The position numbers and the translations under genes are program-made. The notes under the pieces were generated by a model, which had not been told where the DNA came from, ran no database searches, and saw nothing but the letters and a program-made list of their open reading frames with translations. 64,000 bases of DNA. It comes from Erysipelotrichaceae bacterium. GTDB lineage: Bacteria > Bacillota_I > Bacilli_A > Erysipelotrichales > Erysipelotrichaceae. Below, one piece after another: positions 16,997-25,536 of the stretch; position 1 is the first letter of the stretch; each line of letters opens with the position of its first letter. Location: the NCBI GenBank assembly GCA_017419165.1, contig JAFOLW010000073.1, positions 41,230 through 105,229 on the forward strand. The letters are read 5' to 3'.

Positions 16997-17506
16997 TCAA
17001 GGTTCTCCATATAATAGCGTAAAGCTCGTGTAGTGATCGTCGGTATAATAGATCAGACCGTCGTTGGAAAAGACGATCCGTTTCGCTCCTCTGTCTTTGC
17101 CGTCGAAATCGATGTCACACTCGTAGTATTTCCTGCCGCTTTTATTCGGAAGTATCCCTTCCCGGTTGCCGAAGCGGTCACCGCCGATGCAGCAGCCTTC
17201 ACAGACTTTCCACAGATTTTCTTTGGAGGCAGAGTAACCCAGGTCTTTCGCTTCCGATTTGGTGATGAAGTTGTCGGGCAGCTTGCCGTATGTCTCGATA
17301 TACAAGGCGACGTCTTCCTTGGAATAGTAATAGCCGTCTTCGTCGATCTTTTCATCAGCCGTCGGCTGAGGCTGTGAAGGTGTTTCGACAGGTGTCGGGA
17401 CAGGATCGGCGGTCGGGCTGTTTTTTCCTAATGAGAAGCCTAAAAAGAAACACAGCGCAGCAGCCAGGATCACGATAAGAAACAATGATCTGAAATTTCT
17501 TTTCAT
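16997..17506 (-). CDS. Barnase-like extracellular or membrane-anchored ribonuclease
   Basis: A 169-residue protein with a signal anchor (residues about 5-26), a Pro/Thr-rich spacer, and a complete barnase (guanyl-specific RNase) domain from about 57. Barnase catalytic positions are all matched: Lys27 in GKLPDNFITKSEAKDLGY, Glu73 in YYECDIDF, Arg83 and Arg87 in DRGAKRIVF, and His102 in TDDHYTSF. The stretch IGGDRFGNREGILPNKSGR is nearly that of barnase. It cleaves RNA, and secretion plus a cytoplasmic inhibitor is the classic arrangement. The ATG at 17506 is exactly at the predicted transcription start. The stop lies 2 bases before the inhibitor's ATG. Confidence 0.92.
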   Translation of the reverse strand: MKRNFRSLFLIVILAAALCFFLGFSLGKNSPTADPVPTPVETPSQPQPTADEKIDEDGYYYSKEDVALYIETYGKLPDNFITKSEAKDLGYSASKENLWKVCEGCCIGGDRFGNREGILPNKSGRKYYECDIDFDGKDRGAKRIVFSNDGLIYYTDDHYTSFTLLYGEP

Positions 17507-17518
17507 AAATCCATTATA
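17507..17518 (-). promoter_or_regulatory. Extended -10 promoter of the barnase-like gene, leaderless
   Basis: On the minus strand TGT-TATAAT (box 17518-17513) is followed by six bases and the ATG at 17506, so the start of transcription coincides with the A of the ATG. Confidence 0.65.
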
Positions 17519-17638
17519 ACAGTTCCCGGCTGATGAAGGAGGACGGATCCGAAAAGATCTTGAGCAGTCCCGAAACAGGATCTTCCTTCCGGCTTTGGAC
17601 CTGTGCATATCCCGAATTCATCCTGAAGAGGATTCCTG

Positions 17639-17644
17639 TATAAT
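17639..17644 (+). promoter_or_regulatory. -10 box upstream of the small membrane gene and glyA
   Basis: TATAAT, about 34 bases before the ATG at 17678. The leader carries CAGGGAG. Confidence 0.55.
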
Positions 17645-17677
17645 AGGAATTGAACTACGACAGGGAGAAAAAGAAAA

Positions 17678-17830
17678 ATGAATCGGATGATCGGACTTAT
17701 TTTTGTGATCGGTCTGTTTTCTGCAGTCAGAACATTCTTTTTGACGGATGACAATATGATCGGCAATTACGTTTTGTTTATTCTGGCTTTCCTGGTCGGT
17801 GTCGGTTATGTAGTGAAATTAAAGAAATAG
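17678..17830 (+). CDS. Small membrane protein of 50 residues
   Basis: A short gene between the promoter at 17639 and glyA. It begins [14 protein letters not shown] and has two hydrophobic stretches (about residues 3-20 and 28-46) separated by LTDDNMIGN, ending in VKLKK. A GGGAG ribosome site precedes it, and the glyA ribosome site begins right after its stop. No family is recognised; the support is the promoter, ribosome site and a membrane-like composition. Confidence 0.6.
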   Translation: MNRMIGLIFVIGLFSAVRTFFLTDDNMIGNYVLFILAFLVGVGYVVKLKK

Positions 17831-17837
17831 GTGGGAT

Positions 17838-19052
17838 ATGAAAGACGAGAAGATCAGACAGATCATTGAGGCGGAATTTGAACGGCAGCGGCACAACATC
17901 GAACTGATCGCTTCGGAGAACTACTGTTCGGCCGATGTGATGGAAGCGGTGGGCAGCTGCCTCACCAATAAATATGCGGAAGGCTATCCGGGCAGGCGCT
18001 ATTACGGCGGCTGCGTCAATGTCGACGCATCGGAATCTTTGGCGATCCAAAGAGCCTGCGAGCTCTTCGGGGCTGAGCATGCCAACGTGCAGCCGCACTG
18101 CGGTTCGGCGGCCAACATGGCAGTCTACCGTGCAGTCCTGAAACCGGGCGACCGGCTTTTGGGCATGGCACTGGATGCCGGAGGGCATCTGACCCATGGC
18201 TACAAGCTGAGTTTTTCCGGAACGGACTACGAGACTTTCTCTTACGGCGTGGACAGGGAAAGCGAGCGGATCGATTACGACGAAGTGAGGTCTCTGGCAA
18301 AGGAGCTGAGACCGAAGCTGATCGTCGCCGGGGCAAGTGCTTATGCCCGTTTCATCGATTACGAACGTTTCAAAGCGATCGCCGATGAAGCCGGTGCCTT
18401 ACTGATGGTCGACATGGCACACGTGGCGGGCCTCGTTGCCGCCGGCGTGCATCCTTCCCCGGTCCCTTATGCGGATTTCGTCACATCGACGACCCATAAG
18501 ACTTTGAGGGGTCCCCGCGGCGGACTCATCCTCTGCAAGAAAGAATATGCCAAGGCACTGGATAAGGCGGTCTTCCCGGGCATCCAGGGCGGTCCTTTGT
18601 GCCATGTGATCGCCGGCAAAGCCGTCTGTTTCCATGAAGCGATGAAAGAAGATTTCATCGACTATCAAAAGCAGGTCGTCAAGAACGCAAAGGTCCTGAT
18701 GGAGACGCTGAAAGAAGAGGGCTTCCGCATCGTTTCCGGCGGCACCGACAATCATATGGTCCTAGTCGATGTCAAACATCCTTTGGGCATCACCGGCAAG
18801 CAGCTGGAGACCAGACTCGATGAGGTCAACATCACCGTCAACAAGAACGCGATCCCGTTCGATGAAGAAAAACCGGCGCATACCTCCGGCATCCGCGTCG
18901 GGACACCGGCCATGACGACGAGAGGCTTCAAGGAAGAAGAATTCAAAGAGGTGGGAAGGATCATCTCGCTGGTCGGTCACAATATCGACGACGAAGGATG
19001 CATCAAAGAGGCGAAGGACAGAGTGGAGAAACTCATGGAGAAATTTGTATGA
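17838..19052 (+). CDS. glyA: Serine hydroxymethyltransferase
   Basis: A 404-residue PLP enzyme transferring the hydroxymethyl group of serine to tetrahydrofolate, giving glycine and 5,10-methylene-[12 protein letters not shown] near residue 20, [42 protein letters not shown] and [13 protein letters not shown] (Schiff-base Lys) are all present, with a C-terminal [14 protein letters not shown]. Length is slightly short of the usual 410-420. An AGGTGGG ribosome site precedes it, and it overlaps the nitroreductase gene by ATGA. Confidence 0.97.
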   Translation: MKDEKIRQIIEAEFERQRHNIELIASENYCSADVMEAVGSCLTNKYAEGYPGRRYYGGCVNVDASESLAIQRACELFGAEHANVQPHCGSAANMAVYRAVLKPGDRLLGMALDAGGHLTHGYKLSFSGTDYETFSYGVDRESERIDYDEVRSLAKELRPKLIVAGASAYARFIDYERFKAIADEAGALLMVDMAHVAGLVAAGVHPSPVPYADFVTSTTHKTLRGPRGGLILCKKEYAKALDKAVFPGIQGGPLCHVIAGKAVCFHEAMKEDFIDYQKQVVKNAKVLMETLKEEGFRIVSGGTDNHMVLVDVKHPLGITGKQLETRLDEVNITVNKNAIPFDEEKPAHTSGIRVGTPAMTTRGFKEEEFKEVGRIISLVGHNIDDEGCIKEAKDRVEKLMEKFV

Positions 19053-19573
19053 ACGAAGTATTGAAAGCGATGAAGGAGCGCCGCAGCATCCGTCATTTCA
19101 AGAAGGAGATGCCGGCTCAGGAAGAGATCGATCAGATCGTGGAGGCCGGTCTTTATGCGGCCAACGGCAAAGGCCTGCAGGCGACGGTCAGCATCGTCGT
19201 GAAAAACAAGGAGCTCCGCGAAAAGCTCGTGAAGGCCAATGCCGAGATCGGCGGCTATGGCGATACCGATCCGTTTTACGGGGCACCGCTCATCATCATC
19301 GTCCTGGGGAAGAAGGACAATCCCAACTGCCGCTATGACGGCGCCCTGGTGATGGGCAACATGATGCTGGCGGCACATGCGCTGGGCTTGGGCAGCATCT
19401 GGATCAACCGGGCCAGACAGGAATTCGAAACGGAGGAATTCAAGCAGATCCTGAGAGATCTGAAGATCGAAGGAGAATGGGAAGGCGTCGGTCACTGTGC
19501 GATCGGCTATATCGACGGTCCTGTCCCGGAAGCGGCAGCGCGGAAAGAAGGACGCGTCTATTACATAGACTAA
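19049..19573 (+). CDS. Nitroreductase-family FMN oxidoreductase
   Basis: A 174-residue nitroreductase-like flavoprotein. [12 protein letters not shown] at residues 10-21 is the FMN-phosphate binding start of the family. [12 protein letters not shown], then [21 protein letters not shown], is the typical central region, and [13 protein letters not shown] closes the fold. It should use NAD(P)H to reduce a nitro or quinone compound; the true substrate is unknown. The start at 19049 overlaps the glyA stop (ATGA), while a longer open frame upstream lies inside glyA. Confidence 0.88.
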   Translation: MNEVLKAMKERRSIRHFKKEMPAQEEIDQIVEAGLYAANGKGLQATVSIVVKNKELREKLVKANAEIGGYGDTDPFYGAPLIIIVLGKKDNPNCRYDGALVMGNMMLAAHALGLGSIWINRARQEFETEEFKQILRDLKIEGEWEGVGHCAIGYIDGPVPEAAARKEGRVYYID

Positions 19574-19583
19574 GGAGAACAAC

Positions 19584-20768
19584 ATGGGCATCAGATTTGC
19601 GAAATCGATCAAGATCGGTAATTATCTGCGCATCAATTTTACGAAGAACGGCGTCTCGGCGACCATCGGCAAGCGCGGAGCTTCCGTCAATGTCGGCACC
19701 AAAGGCGCATATCTCAATCTTTCCCCGGCGGCGGTCGGGGTCAACGGTACAGGACTGTCCTACCGTCAGAAGATCCTTTCTTTAGGTTCTTCCAAAAAGA
19801 AAAAGAAGACGACTTCGGCTGCCAAAAAGAAGACTTATGTGGCGGCTTCCGAAGCCAAGAAGACTTCTTCTTTGAAGAAAGAGGAGATCGAAGCCAGGGA
19901 AGAACAGCTTCTTGAAACGGTGAACGAAGAAGTCTCTGAAGAAACGGTCGATCCGGTGCAGGATTATGAAAACAATCATGAGGCGATCGTCAATCTTCAC
20001 AAGTATGCCGCTCCGGTCATGAACAAGGAAGAATTCGAGAAGTATGCCGCTTCTTTGGAATCCGAAGCGAAGAAGGAACTGTTCAAGTACGCCCTGGAAG
20101 GTGACGAGGACATCATCGAAAACATGGTCTCTTCGTTCATGAGTTCCCTGGAGCTCGCCTACGATGTCAGAGTCAACTACGAACTGGAAGACGATATCTT
20201 GTATGTCGACCTGGATCTGCCGGAGATCGAAGAGCTTTCCAGAGACTATCCTGCCTACAACAACGGCAAGCTCGTCAGAAAGCGCAAGACCTCTTCACAG
20301 ATGAAGGAGGAATACGCCAGGCTGGTCCTGTCTTTGGGCATCTTTTTATCCGCTTCGTATTTCAACATCTCTTCCTACATCACCCGTGTCGTGATGTCCG
20401 GCTTCACTTCGCTCCGTGACAGGAACGGCGATCTGATCGACCAGTATCTGTATTCGATCCGCTTCGTCAGGGAGGTCTTTGAGAAGACCGATCTGAGTCA
20501 GGTGGAGGATCCTTACAGGTTCATCCTGCAGTTTGAGAACCGCATCAATATGTCGGATGCCTATAATTTCAAGGCGGTCAAGCCTTATGAGATGGAGTCG
20601 GCGCTTCAGAGCAACGAGCTGATCGAAGATGCGATCGCCGCATTGAAGGAGCTCGGATACAAGGCGGCCGAACTCGCGCCGGTGAAAAAGAGACTGGCCG
20701 AATACCGTTACGAGAATCCTTCCGATTATCTCAAAGAAGGTCTGCGTATCCTGAAAGAAGAAAAATAG
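19584..20768 (+). CDS. DUF4236 domain protein
   Basis: A 394-residue protein starting with a DUF4236 domain (residues 1-60: FAKSIKIGNYLRINFTKNGV, ATIGKRGASVNVGTKGAYLN), a short beta-rich module of unknown function. A Lys/Ser-rich stretch (70-100) and an acidic linker follow, then a predicted alpha-helical C-terminal half of about 270 residues without recognisable motifs. No signal peptide or membrane segment is seen. AAGGAGA precedes the ATG, and it could share the glyA-nitroreductase transcript. Function unknown. Confidence 0.75.
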   Translation: MGIRFAKSIKIGNYLRINFTKNGVSATIGKRGASVNVGTKGAYLNLSPAAVGVNGTGLSYRQKILSLGSSKKKKKTTSAAKKKTYVAASEAKKTSSLKKEEIEAREEQLLETVNEEVSEETVDPVQDYENNHEAIVNLHKYAAPVMNKEEFEKYAASLESEAKKELFKYALEGDEDIIENMVSSFMSSLELAYDVRVNYELEDDILYVDLDLPEIEELSRDYPAYNNGKLVRKRKTSSQMKEEYARLVLSLGIFLSASYFNISSYITRVVMSGFTSLRDRNGDLIDQYLYSIRFVREVFEKTDLSQVEDPYRFILQFENRINMSDAYNFKAVKPYEMESALQSNELIEDAIAALKELGYKAAELAPVKKRLAEYRYENPSDYLKEGLRILKEEK

Positions 20769-20861
20769 TTTTTGCGGATGATAGAATAAGTGTAAGAAGA
20801 GCTTTCGTTTTCCATGATCAGAAGATCCGATGTCGTCAGAAAAACAGATGATCATTCAAGT

Positions 20862-20884
20862 GCCGGTATCCACACCGGCCTTTT
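20862..20884 (+). terminator. Hairpin in the leader before the lipoprotein gene
   Basis: GCCGGT-ATCCAC-ACCGGC followed by CTTTT, 24 bases before GGGAG of the next gene. It may end the DUF4236 transcript or act as an attenuator for the downstream operon. Confidence 0.5.
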
Positions 20885-20913
20885 GAAAAGGGCGGCAGGA
20901 TCGGGAGATGTCC

Positions 20914-21834
20914 ATGAATAAGGCAGCCGGGCTCATCAAAGTGCTCCTGCTGCTTTTTCTGACCGTCGGCTGTTCGGCGGAAGCCGGAGCGGAAGAAACG
21001 GAAAAGCCCGAAGCAGCGGCACCGGAAGAACGCTATGAAGTTCCGGAATTCGCCGTTTCGGAATTTCACGAAGAGGCGGCCGAATACAAGAACGGTGCCT
21101 ATATCGATATCTCCAATGCCGCCAAGGGCTATGTGGCCGTTTCGGCCGTTTCCGATAAGCGTCTGAAATTTCAGGTGCTGACGGAAGAGACTTACAACTA
21201 CAACATCTCTTCGGACGGCGAAGTGTCGATCTTCCCGCTGCAGTCGGGGGATACGGAATATACTTTCCGGGTCATGGAGAACATTTCCGAAAACAAGTAT
21301 GCGGTGCTGTTTCAGACGTCGGCCGATGTGAAGCTCGAAGATGAGTTTCAGCCGTTCCTGCGCAGCAGTGATTATGCCTTTTATACCAGGGAATCGGAAT
21401 GCGTGAAGCTGGCGGATTCGTTCTCGGCTTCTTCGTCTACCGCACTTGATGTCGTGGCGAAGGTCTATGCCTATGTCTGCGATCATATCAAGTACGATCG
21501 GCCGAAGGCGGAAAACATCAAGTCGGGTTATCTGCCCGATCCCGATGAGACGCTTGATACCGGCAAGGGGATCTGTTTCGACTATGCCTCTTTGACGGCG
21601 GCGATGCTGCGCTCACAGGGGATACCGACCAAAGTGATCTTCGGCTATGTCTCACCCAACGACGTTTATCATGCCTGGAACATGTTCTATACCAAAGAGT
21701 CCGGCTGGGTGAGCGTGAAATTTGAAGTGAATGAAAAAGAATGGACCCGCATGGACCTGACGTTCTCGGCCAACGGCTCGGATCAGAAGTTCATCGGTGA
21801 CGGAAGCAATTATGCGGATGTATATGAGTACTAG
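20914..21834 (+). CDS. Transglutaminase-like lipoprotein
   Basis: A 306-residue exported protein. It has a lipoprotein signal (KVLLLLFLTVGC lipobox, Cys near residue 20), an Ala/Glu-rich linker, a beta-rich region, and a transglutaminase-core domain in the C-terminal half with the Cys-His-Asp triad visible in GKGICFDYASLTAAM, YHAWNMFY and RMDLTF. Such domains act as cysteine proteases or amide transferases on surface proteins. ATG 20914 is preferred over ATG 20908 because GGGAG lies just upstream at the right distance. The pilus-like operon begins 12 bases downstream and may be co-transcribed. Confidence 0.83.
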   Translation: MNKAAGLIKVLLLLFLTVGCSAEAGAEETEKPEAAAPEERYEVPEFAVSEFHEEAAEYKNGAYIDISNAAKGYVAVSAVSDKRLKFQVLTEETYNYNISSDGEVSIFPLQSGDTEYTFRVMENISENKYAVLFQTSADVKLEDEFQPFLRSSDYAFYTRESECVKLADSFSASSSTALDVVAKVYAYVCDHIKYDRPKAENIKSGYLPDPDETLDTGKGICFDYASLTAAMLRSQGIPTKVIFGYVSPNDVYHAWNMFYTKESGWVSVKFEVNEKEWTRMDLTFSANGSDQKFIGDGSNYADVYEY

Positions 21835-21846
21835 GAGGAATGTCTT

Positions 21847-22887
21847 ATGGCAAGCAATAAACTGTCATTATTAGGAGTTTCCGCTTTCTGCGAAAGCATG
21901 GCGTCGATGCTCGATGCCGGGATCGAGATCTCGGAAGCCGCTTCTCTGATGAAGCAGAAGAACAATGCCGGTCAGCTCAACGAGGGACTTCAGGTCATCG
22001 AGAGCTGTCTGCAGGAAGGTTCGACGCTGAAGGATGCCATGGAAAAAAGCGGGATGTTCCCCGACTATTGTCTGCAGATGGTGGAGGCGGGAGAAGCGAC
22101 CGGCAAGACCGAGGAGTCTTTGCTGCGCCTTTCTTCCTACTATGCTTCCCAGCATTCCCTGAAAGAAAAGATCACTTCGACCATCATCTATCCGCTGGCG
22201 ATGATCGTTCTGATCATCATCGTCCTGTTCCTGATGCTGAAGCTGGTCTTGCCGGCATTCGGCAATGTTTATGAGACGTTGACGGGTTCCCTGTCGCAGT
22301 CGAGCTATGCATATATCACTTATGCTTTCCTGTTCTGCCGGATCGCCCTGATCCTGATGGTCATCCTGGTCTTGGGCGTCCTCATCGCCTGGCTCATGTA
22401 CGGTCACGGATTCAAGAAACAGATCTCGGCTCTTCTGTCCAAGGTCCCGGCGGCAGGAAAGATCCTGAGGGATCTCGCCTTATACCGTTTCACTTCCGCT
22501 TTTGAAGTCTATCTTTCCAGCGGTTTTCTGCAGGATGATGCGATCCTCAAGGCCAGAGAGATGTCCGATCATCCGGAAGTGAACAAAAAGATCGATGAGA
22601 CCAAATCGTTTATGGACGAAGGCAACGGTTTCGGAAAGAGCGCCAATGAAGCGGAGCTTTACGAACCGATCTACGGACGTATGTTGATACCGGCGGAGAG
22701 GAGCGGCAACATGGAAGGCGCTTTGAAGCGGCTTTCCGATCTTCTTTCGGAAAGTGTCATGACTTCTTCCGATGCCTTGTTGTCGTCTCTGGAATCCGTA
22801 TTGTCCGGTGTGCTGATGGTGACGGTGGCGGTCGCGCTTCTCTGTGTCATGCTTCCGCTGATCGGTATCATGAATTCGATAGGATAA
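21847..22887 (+). CDS. Type II secretion/type IV pilus inner-membrane platform protein (GspF/PilC family)
   Basis: A 346-residue polytopic protein with two T2SF domains (about 5-125 and 205-325). Each has a helical cytoplasmic part (for example VEAGEATGKTEESLLRLSSYY, repeated as IPAERSGNMEGALKRLSDLL) followed by membrane helices near 115-135, 160-185 and 320-345. It is the rotor or platform on which pilins are assembled. AGGAGG precedes the ATG. It is the first pilus-specific gene of a run ending with a PilT-type ATPase. Confidence 0.9.
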   Translation: MASNKLSLLGVSAFCESMASMLDAGIEISEAASLMKQKNNAGQLNEGLQVIESCLQEGSTLKDAMEKSGMFPDYCLQMVEAGEATGKTEESLLRLSSYYASQHSLKEKITSTIIYPLAMIVLIIIVLFLMLKLVLPAFGNVYETLTGSLSQSSYAYITYAFLFCRIALILMVILVLGVLIAWLMYGHGFKKQISALLSKVPAAGKILRDLALYRFTSAFEVYLSSGFLQDDAILKAREMSDHPEVNKKIDETKSFMDEGNGFGKSANEAELYEPIYGRMLIPAERSGNMEGALKRLSDLLSESVMTSSDALLSSLESVLSGVLMVTVAVALLCVMLPLIGIMNSIG

Positions 22888-22893
22888 AGATCT

Positions 22894-23208
22894 ATGTATC
22901 AGGACAGAAAAAACCGCAGTCTTTATAAAGTCCTGGGAGCACTCTTTGTATGCGTGCTGCTCGTTTTCGCATACGCATCTTTTCAGAAACATGCCGACCG
23001 AGATCTTGATGAAGAATCGTCTTCGGCGATCCGGGAGGCCATCAGAAGGGCAGCCCTTCAGTGTTATGTCGTGGAAGGAGCTTATCCGGTCGATCTGGAG
23101 TATCTGAAAGAGAATTACGGTCTCAAGATCAATGAGAAGAACTACTATGTCGTTTACCGCGCTTTTGCCCAGAACCAGCTGCCGGATATCCGCATCGTGA
23201 AGAAATAG
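22894..23208 (+). CDS. Small membrane-anchored pseudopilin-like protein
   Basis: A 104-residue protein with one N-terminal membrane helix (residues about 13-28) and a small soluble domain. AIRRAALQCYVVEGAYPVDLEYL resembles the alpha1-C/loop region of type II secretion pseudopilins, where a short helix leads into a YP-containing turn. A canonical prepilin peptidase site (G|FTLxE) is not visible. Its position between the platform gene and the other small membrane genes supports a role in the same apparatus. Confidence 0.6.
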   Translation: MYQDRKNRSLYKVLGALFVCVLLVFAYASFQKHADRDLDEESSSAIREAIRRAALQCYVVEGAYPVDLEYLKENYGLKINEKNYYVVYRAFAQNQLPDIRIVKK

Positions 23209-23212
23209 CGAT

Positions 23213-23665
23213 ATGAAAAAGAATGAGAATAGAAATGAACTGTCTTTGATGATCATGATGGGTTTCTTCATCATCAGTTTTCTGCTGCTCGTGCTCTTCG
23301 GCACGAAGATCTATCAGAGCATTTCGCGAAACGAAGAAGATTCCGCTCTGTCAAGGACCCTGTCTTCCTATCTGCATACGGCATCCAAGATGAATGAGGC
23401 CGGCATCTATACGGAAGAGAAGGAAGGAAAGCTCGTATTGACCGTCAAAGACGGAGATACGGGTTTCGGCAACCGCATCTATCTGCACGAAGGCTATCTG
23501 GTCGAGGATTTCGGAAAGCTCGACGATGAACTGAACGCTTCTTCTGCGATGCAGATCGGTGAGACGTCCGTGTTTGAAGTGGAGAAGATCTCGGAAAGTC
23601 TTTTGAAGATCTCCACGTCGGACGGACAGGTCTATATCAGCCTGTTTGAAAAGGAGGACAGATGA
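23213..23665 (+). CDS. DUF4860-like membrane-anchored protein of the pilus-like operon
   Basis: A 150-residue protein with an N-terminal membrane helix (about 11-31: LSLMIMMGFFIISFLLLVLF) followed by a beta-rich domain. It resembles the DUF4860 proteins encoded beside type II secretion-like genes in Clostridia-type bacteria; I recall this by pattern and could not check it. There is no obvious Shine-Dalgarno sequence, so translation may be coupled to the upstream gene, 4 bases away. It overlaps the next gene by ATGA. Confidence 0.55.
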   Translation: MKKNENRNELSLMIMMGFFIISFLLLVLFGTKIYQSISRNEEDSALSRTLSSYLHTASKMNEAGIYTEEKEGKLVLTVKDGDTGFGNRIYLHEGYLVEDFGKLDDELNASSAMQIGETSVFEVEKISESLLKISTSDGQVYISLFEKEDR

Positions 23666-24069
23666 AAAGAAACAAAAACAATCTCGGCATCGAGATCATC
23701 CTGATCCTGTCGGTCTTCATCTGCTGCATCCTGATCCTGTCGAAGGCTTTCGTTTCGGCGAGGATGGCTTCATCGGAGGCGTCCGTCCTTTCCGATGCCG
23801 TCAAACTGGCTTCCGACTGTGCCGATGTCTTTCTGGCCTGCGGGGATGAAAACGAGATCCTTTCCGTACTGAACGAAGCGGGCAACGCAAAGAAGGAAGA
23901 GGCCATCTCGGTGACTTATGACGAAGATCTGAAGCCTTTGGCCGGCGGAGCCTTTGAAGTGAAGATCGCCATTGATGAAGCTTCCGGTTTTGCAACGGCA
24001 AAGCTTTCGGTCTTCTATAAGGATGAACAGGTCTACGAGATCGAAACGGGAAGGAAGGCGAGATCATGA
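23662..24069 (+). CDS. Small membrane-anchored protein of the pilus-like operon
   Basis: A 135-residue protein with one N-terminal hydrophobic helix (about 9-30). The start NNLGIEIILILSVF has a Gly followed by a hydrophobic stretch with an early Glu, loosely like a pseudopilin leader but with Glu at +2 instead of +5. The rest is a small soluble domain with no recognised family. It overlaps its neighbours on both sides by ATGA, so it is tightly coupled. Confidence 0.5.
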   Translation: MKRNKNNLGIEIILILSVFICCILILSKAFVSARMASSEASVLSDAVKLASDCADVFLACGDENEILSVLNEAGNAKKEEAISVTYDEDLKPLAGGAFEVKIAIDEASGFATAKLSVFYKDEQVYEIETGRKARS

Positions 24070-24416
24070 ACACGGGCAGACTGAGACTTGGGATGTTGTC
24101 GATCCTGCTGAGCGTCATCGTCATCTGCATGAGCGTGCTCGCGCTTCTGTCTTATGCGACTTCGCAGGCGGATCTGCGTCTCTCCCGGCGTTATGCCAAT
24201 ACGGTGAGGATCCGTTATCAGCTGGAAGAGGAGGGACGGAAACTGCTGGAGGAAGCAGGGCAAGACGCTATAATAGATACAGAACTGCAGACGGAGGGTT
24301 ATAAGCTCTCCATCAAGGCAGATAAAGTCAACGGAGAGACGATCATCGATACCTGGAGCATTCAGAAGATCTGGGAAGCGGAAGAGTCGATCGATGATCT
24401 TTGGGGAGGTAATTGA
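24066..24416 (+). CDS. Small membrane-anchored protein of the pilus-like operon
   Basis: A 116-residue protein with an N-terminal membrane helix (about 9-32, GMLSILLSVIVICMSVLALL) and a soluble domain that opens with a charged helix (RRYANTVRIRYQLEEEGRKL). No family is recognised. Size, topology and overlap with the preceding gene suggest a pseudopilin-like subunit. The ATPase gene starts one base after its stop, and that gene's ribosome site (GGGGAGGT) is inside this gene's end. Confidence 0.5.
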   Translation: MNTGRLRLGMLSILLSVIVICMSVLALLSYATSQADLRLSRRYANTVRIRYQLEEEGRKLLEEAGQDAIIDTELQTEGYKLSIKADKVNGETIIDTWSIQKIWEAEESIDDLWGGN

Positions 24417-24417
24417 T

Positions 24418-25470
24418 ATGACCATTGAAGAAATGCTGAACAATGCAGTCAAGGCGGATGCATCGGATATCTTTCTGATCGCCGGCCTTCCGCTGACCTA
24501 TAAGTGCAACGGTTCGCTCGACCGGGTCGGCGAGAAGATGCTGCTTCCGGATGATATCGATGTTCTGATCAAAGAGATCTATACCGTCTCGCAAAGAGAG
24601 GCGGTCAATCTCGACAAGAGGATCGACGACGACTTTTCCTTTGCCATCTCCGGTCTGGGCAGGTTCCGTGTCAATATCTTCCGGCAGCGCGGCACTCTGG
24701 CTGCCGTCATCCGGGTCATCAAATTCGGTATCCCGGATCCGGAGAAGATGAACATTCCGGAAAGCGTCCTGTCGCTGGCAGACAACAAAAAAGGTCTGGT
24801 CCTGGTGACCGGTTCGGCCGGTTCGGGCAAGTCGACGACACTCGCCTGCATGGTCGACAGGATCAACCGCAGCCGTTCCTGCCACATCATCACGATGGAA
24901 GATCCGATCGAATACGTTCACCGTCACGACCGTTCGATCGTCACCCAGAGAGAAGTCTACATCGACACCCCGGGCTATCTTGAATCGCTGCGTTCCGCTT
25001 TGCGTGAAAGTCCGGATGTCATCCTCTTAGGCGAGATGAGAGACTATGAGACGATCTCAGCAGCCATCACGGCGGCAGAGACCGGAACATTGCTGATATC
25101 GACACTGCACACCAGTTCCGCGGTCAATACGATCGACAGGATCATCGATGTCTTCCCGGCATCCCAGCAGCCGCAGATCAGACTGCAGCTCTCGCAGATC
25201 CTGAAAGGCATCGTCTGCCAGCAGTTGGTCACCGGCGTCAACGGGGAACTCATACCGGCATTTGAGATCCTGAAGGTCAATCCGGCCGTCTCCAACATGA
25301 TCCGTGACGGCAAAGTGACCCAGCTCACCAATTCGATGGCTTCTTCACCTGCCGAAGGCATGTTCACGATGGATACGTATCTTGCCGATCTGTATAAAAA
25401 AGGCAAGATCTCCAGAGAGGAAGCTCTGCTGTCCTGCGTCAACTATGACAGTTTCGTAAAGAGGATCTAA
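24418..25470 (+). CDS. PilT-type secretion/pilus ATPase
   Basis: A 350-residue hexameric ATPase of the PilT/GspE superfamily. After an N-terminal PAS-like domain (ASDIFLIAGLPLTYKCNG), it has Walker A GSAGSGKSTT, the Asp box MEDPIEYVH, Walker B LLGEMRDYETI and the His box LISTLHTSSA. The C-terminal NPAVSNMIRDGK matches the AIRNLIREGK motif of retraction ATPases, so it looks PilT-like and not PilB-like. ATG 24418 has a good ribosome site. It is the only ATPase in this operon. Confidence 0.88.
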   Translation: MTIEEMLNNAVKADASDIFLIAGLPLTYKCNGSLDRVGEKMLLPDDIDVLIKEIYTVSQREAVNLDKRIDDDFSFAISGLGRFRVNIFRQRGTLAAVIRVIKFGIPDPEKMNIPESVLSLADNKKGLVLVTGSAGSGKSTTLACMVDRINRSRSCHIITMEDPIEYVHRHDRSIVTQREVYIDTPGYLESLRSALRESPDVILLGEMRDYETISAAITAAETGTLLISTLHTSSAVNTIDRIIDVFPASQQPQIRLQLSQILKGIVCQQLVTGVNGELIPAFEILKVNPAVSNMIRDGKVTQLTNSMASSPAEGMFTMDTYLADLYKKGKISREEALLSCVNYDSFVKRI

Positions 25471-25490
25471 AAAAATAAATATAAAAAAAC

Positions 25491-25525
25491 AAGCGTATCC
25501 GGAGAGATCCCGGATACGCTTTTCG
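25491..25525. terminator. Bidirectional terminator between the PilT-like and HPr/D-LDH genes
   Basis: AAGCGTATCCGG/CCGGATACGCTT, a 12-bp stem with a 7-base loop. T4 on the + strand and a T7 run on the - strand. Confidence 0.92.
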
Positions 25526-25536
25526 TTTTTGCGGTC

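Noticed and set aside
20769..20913. Riboswitch or T-box in the leader before the lipoprotein gene
   Set aside because: Only one short hairpin is visible and no conserved aptamer or specifier pattern is recognised. I list the hairpin as a possible terminator or attenuator.
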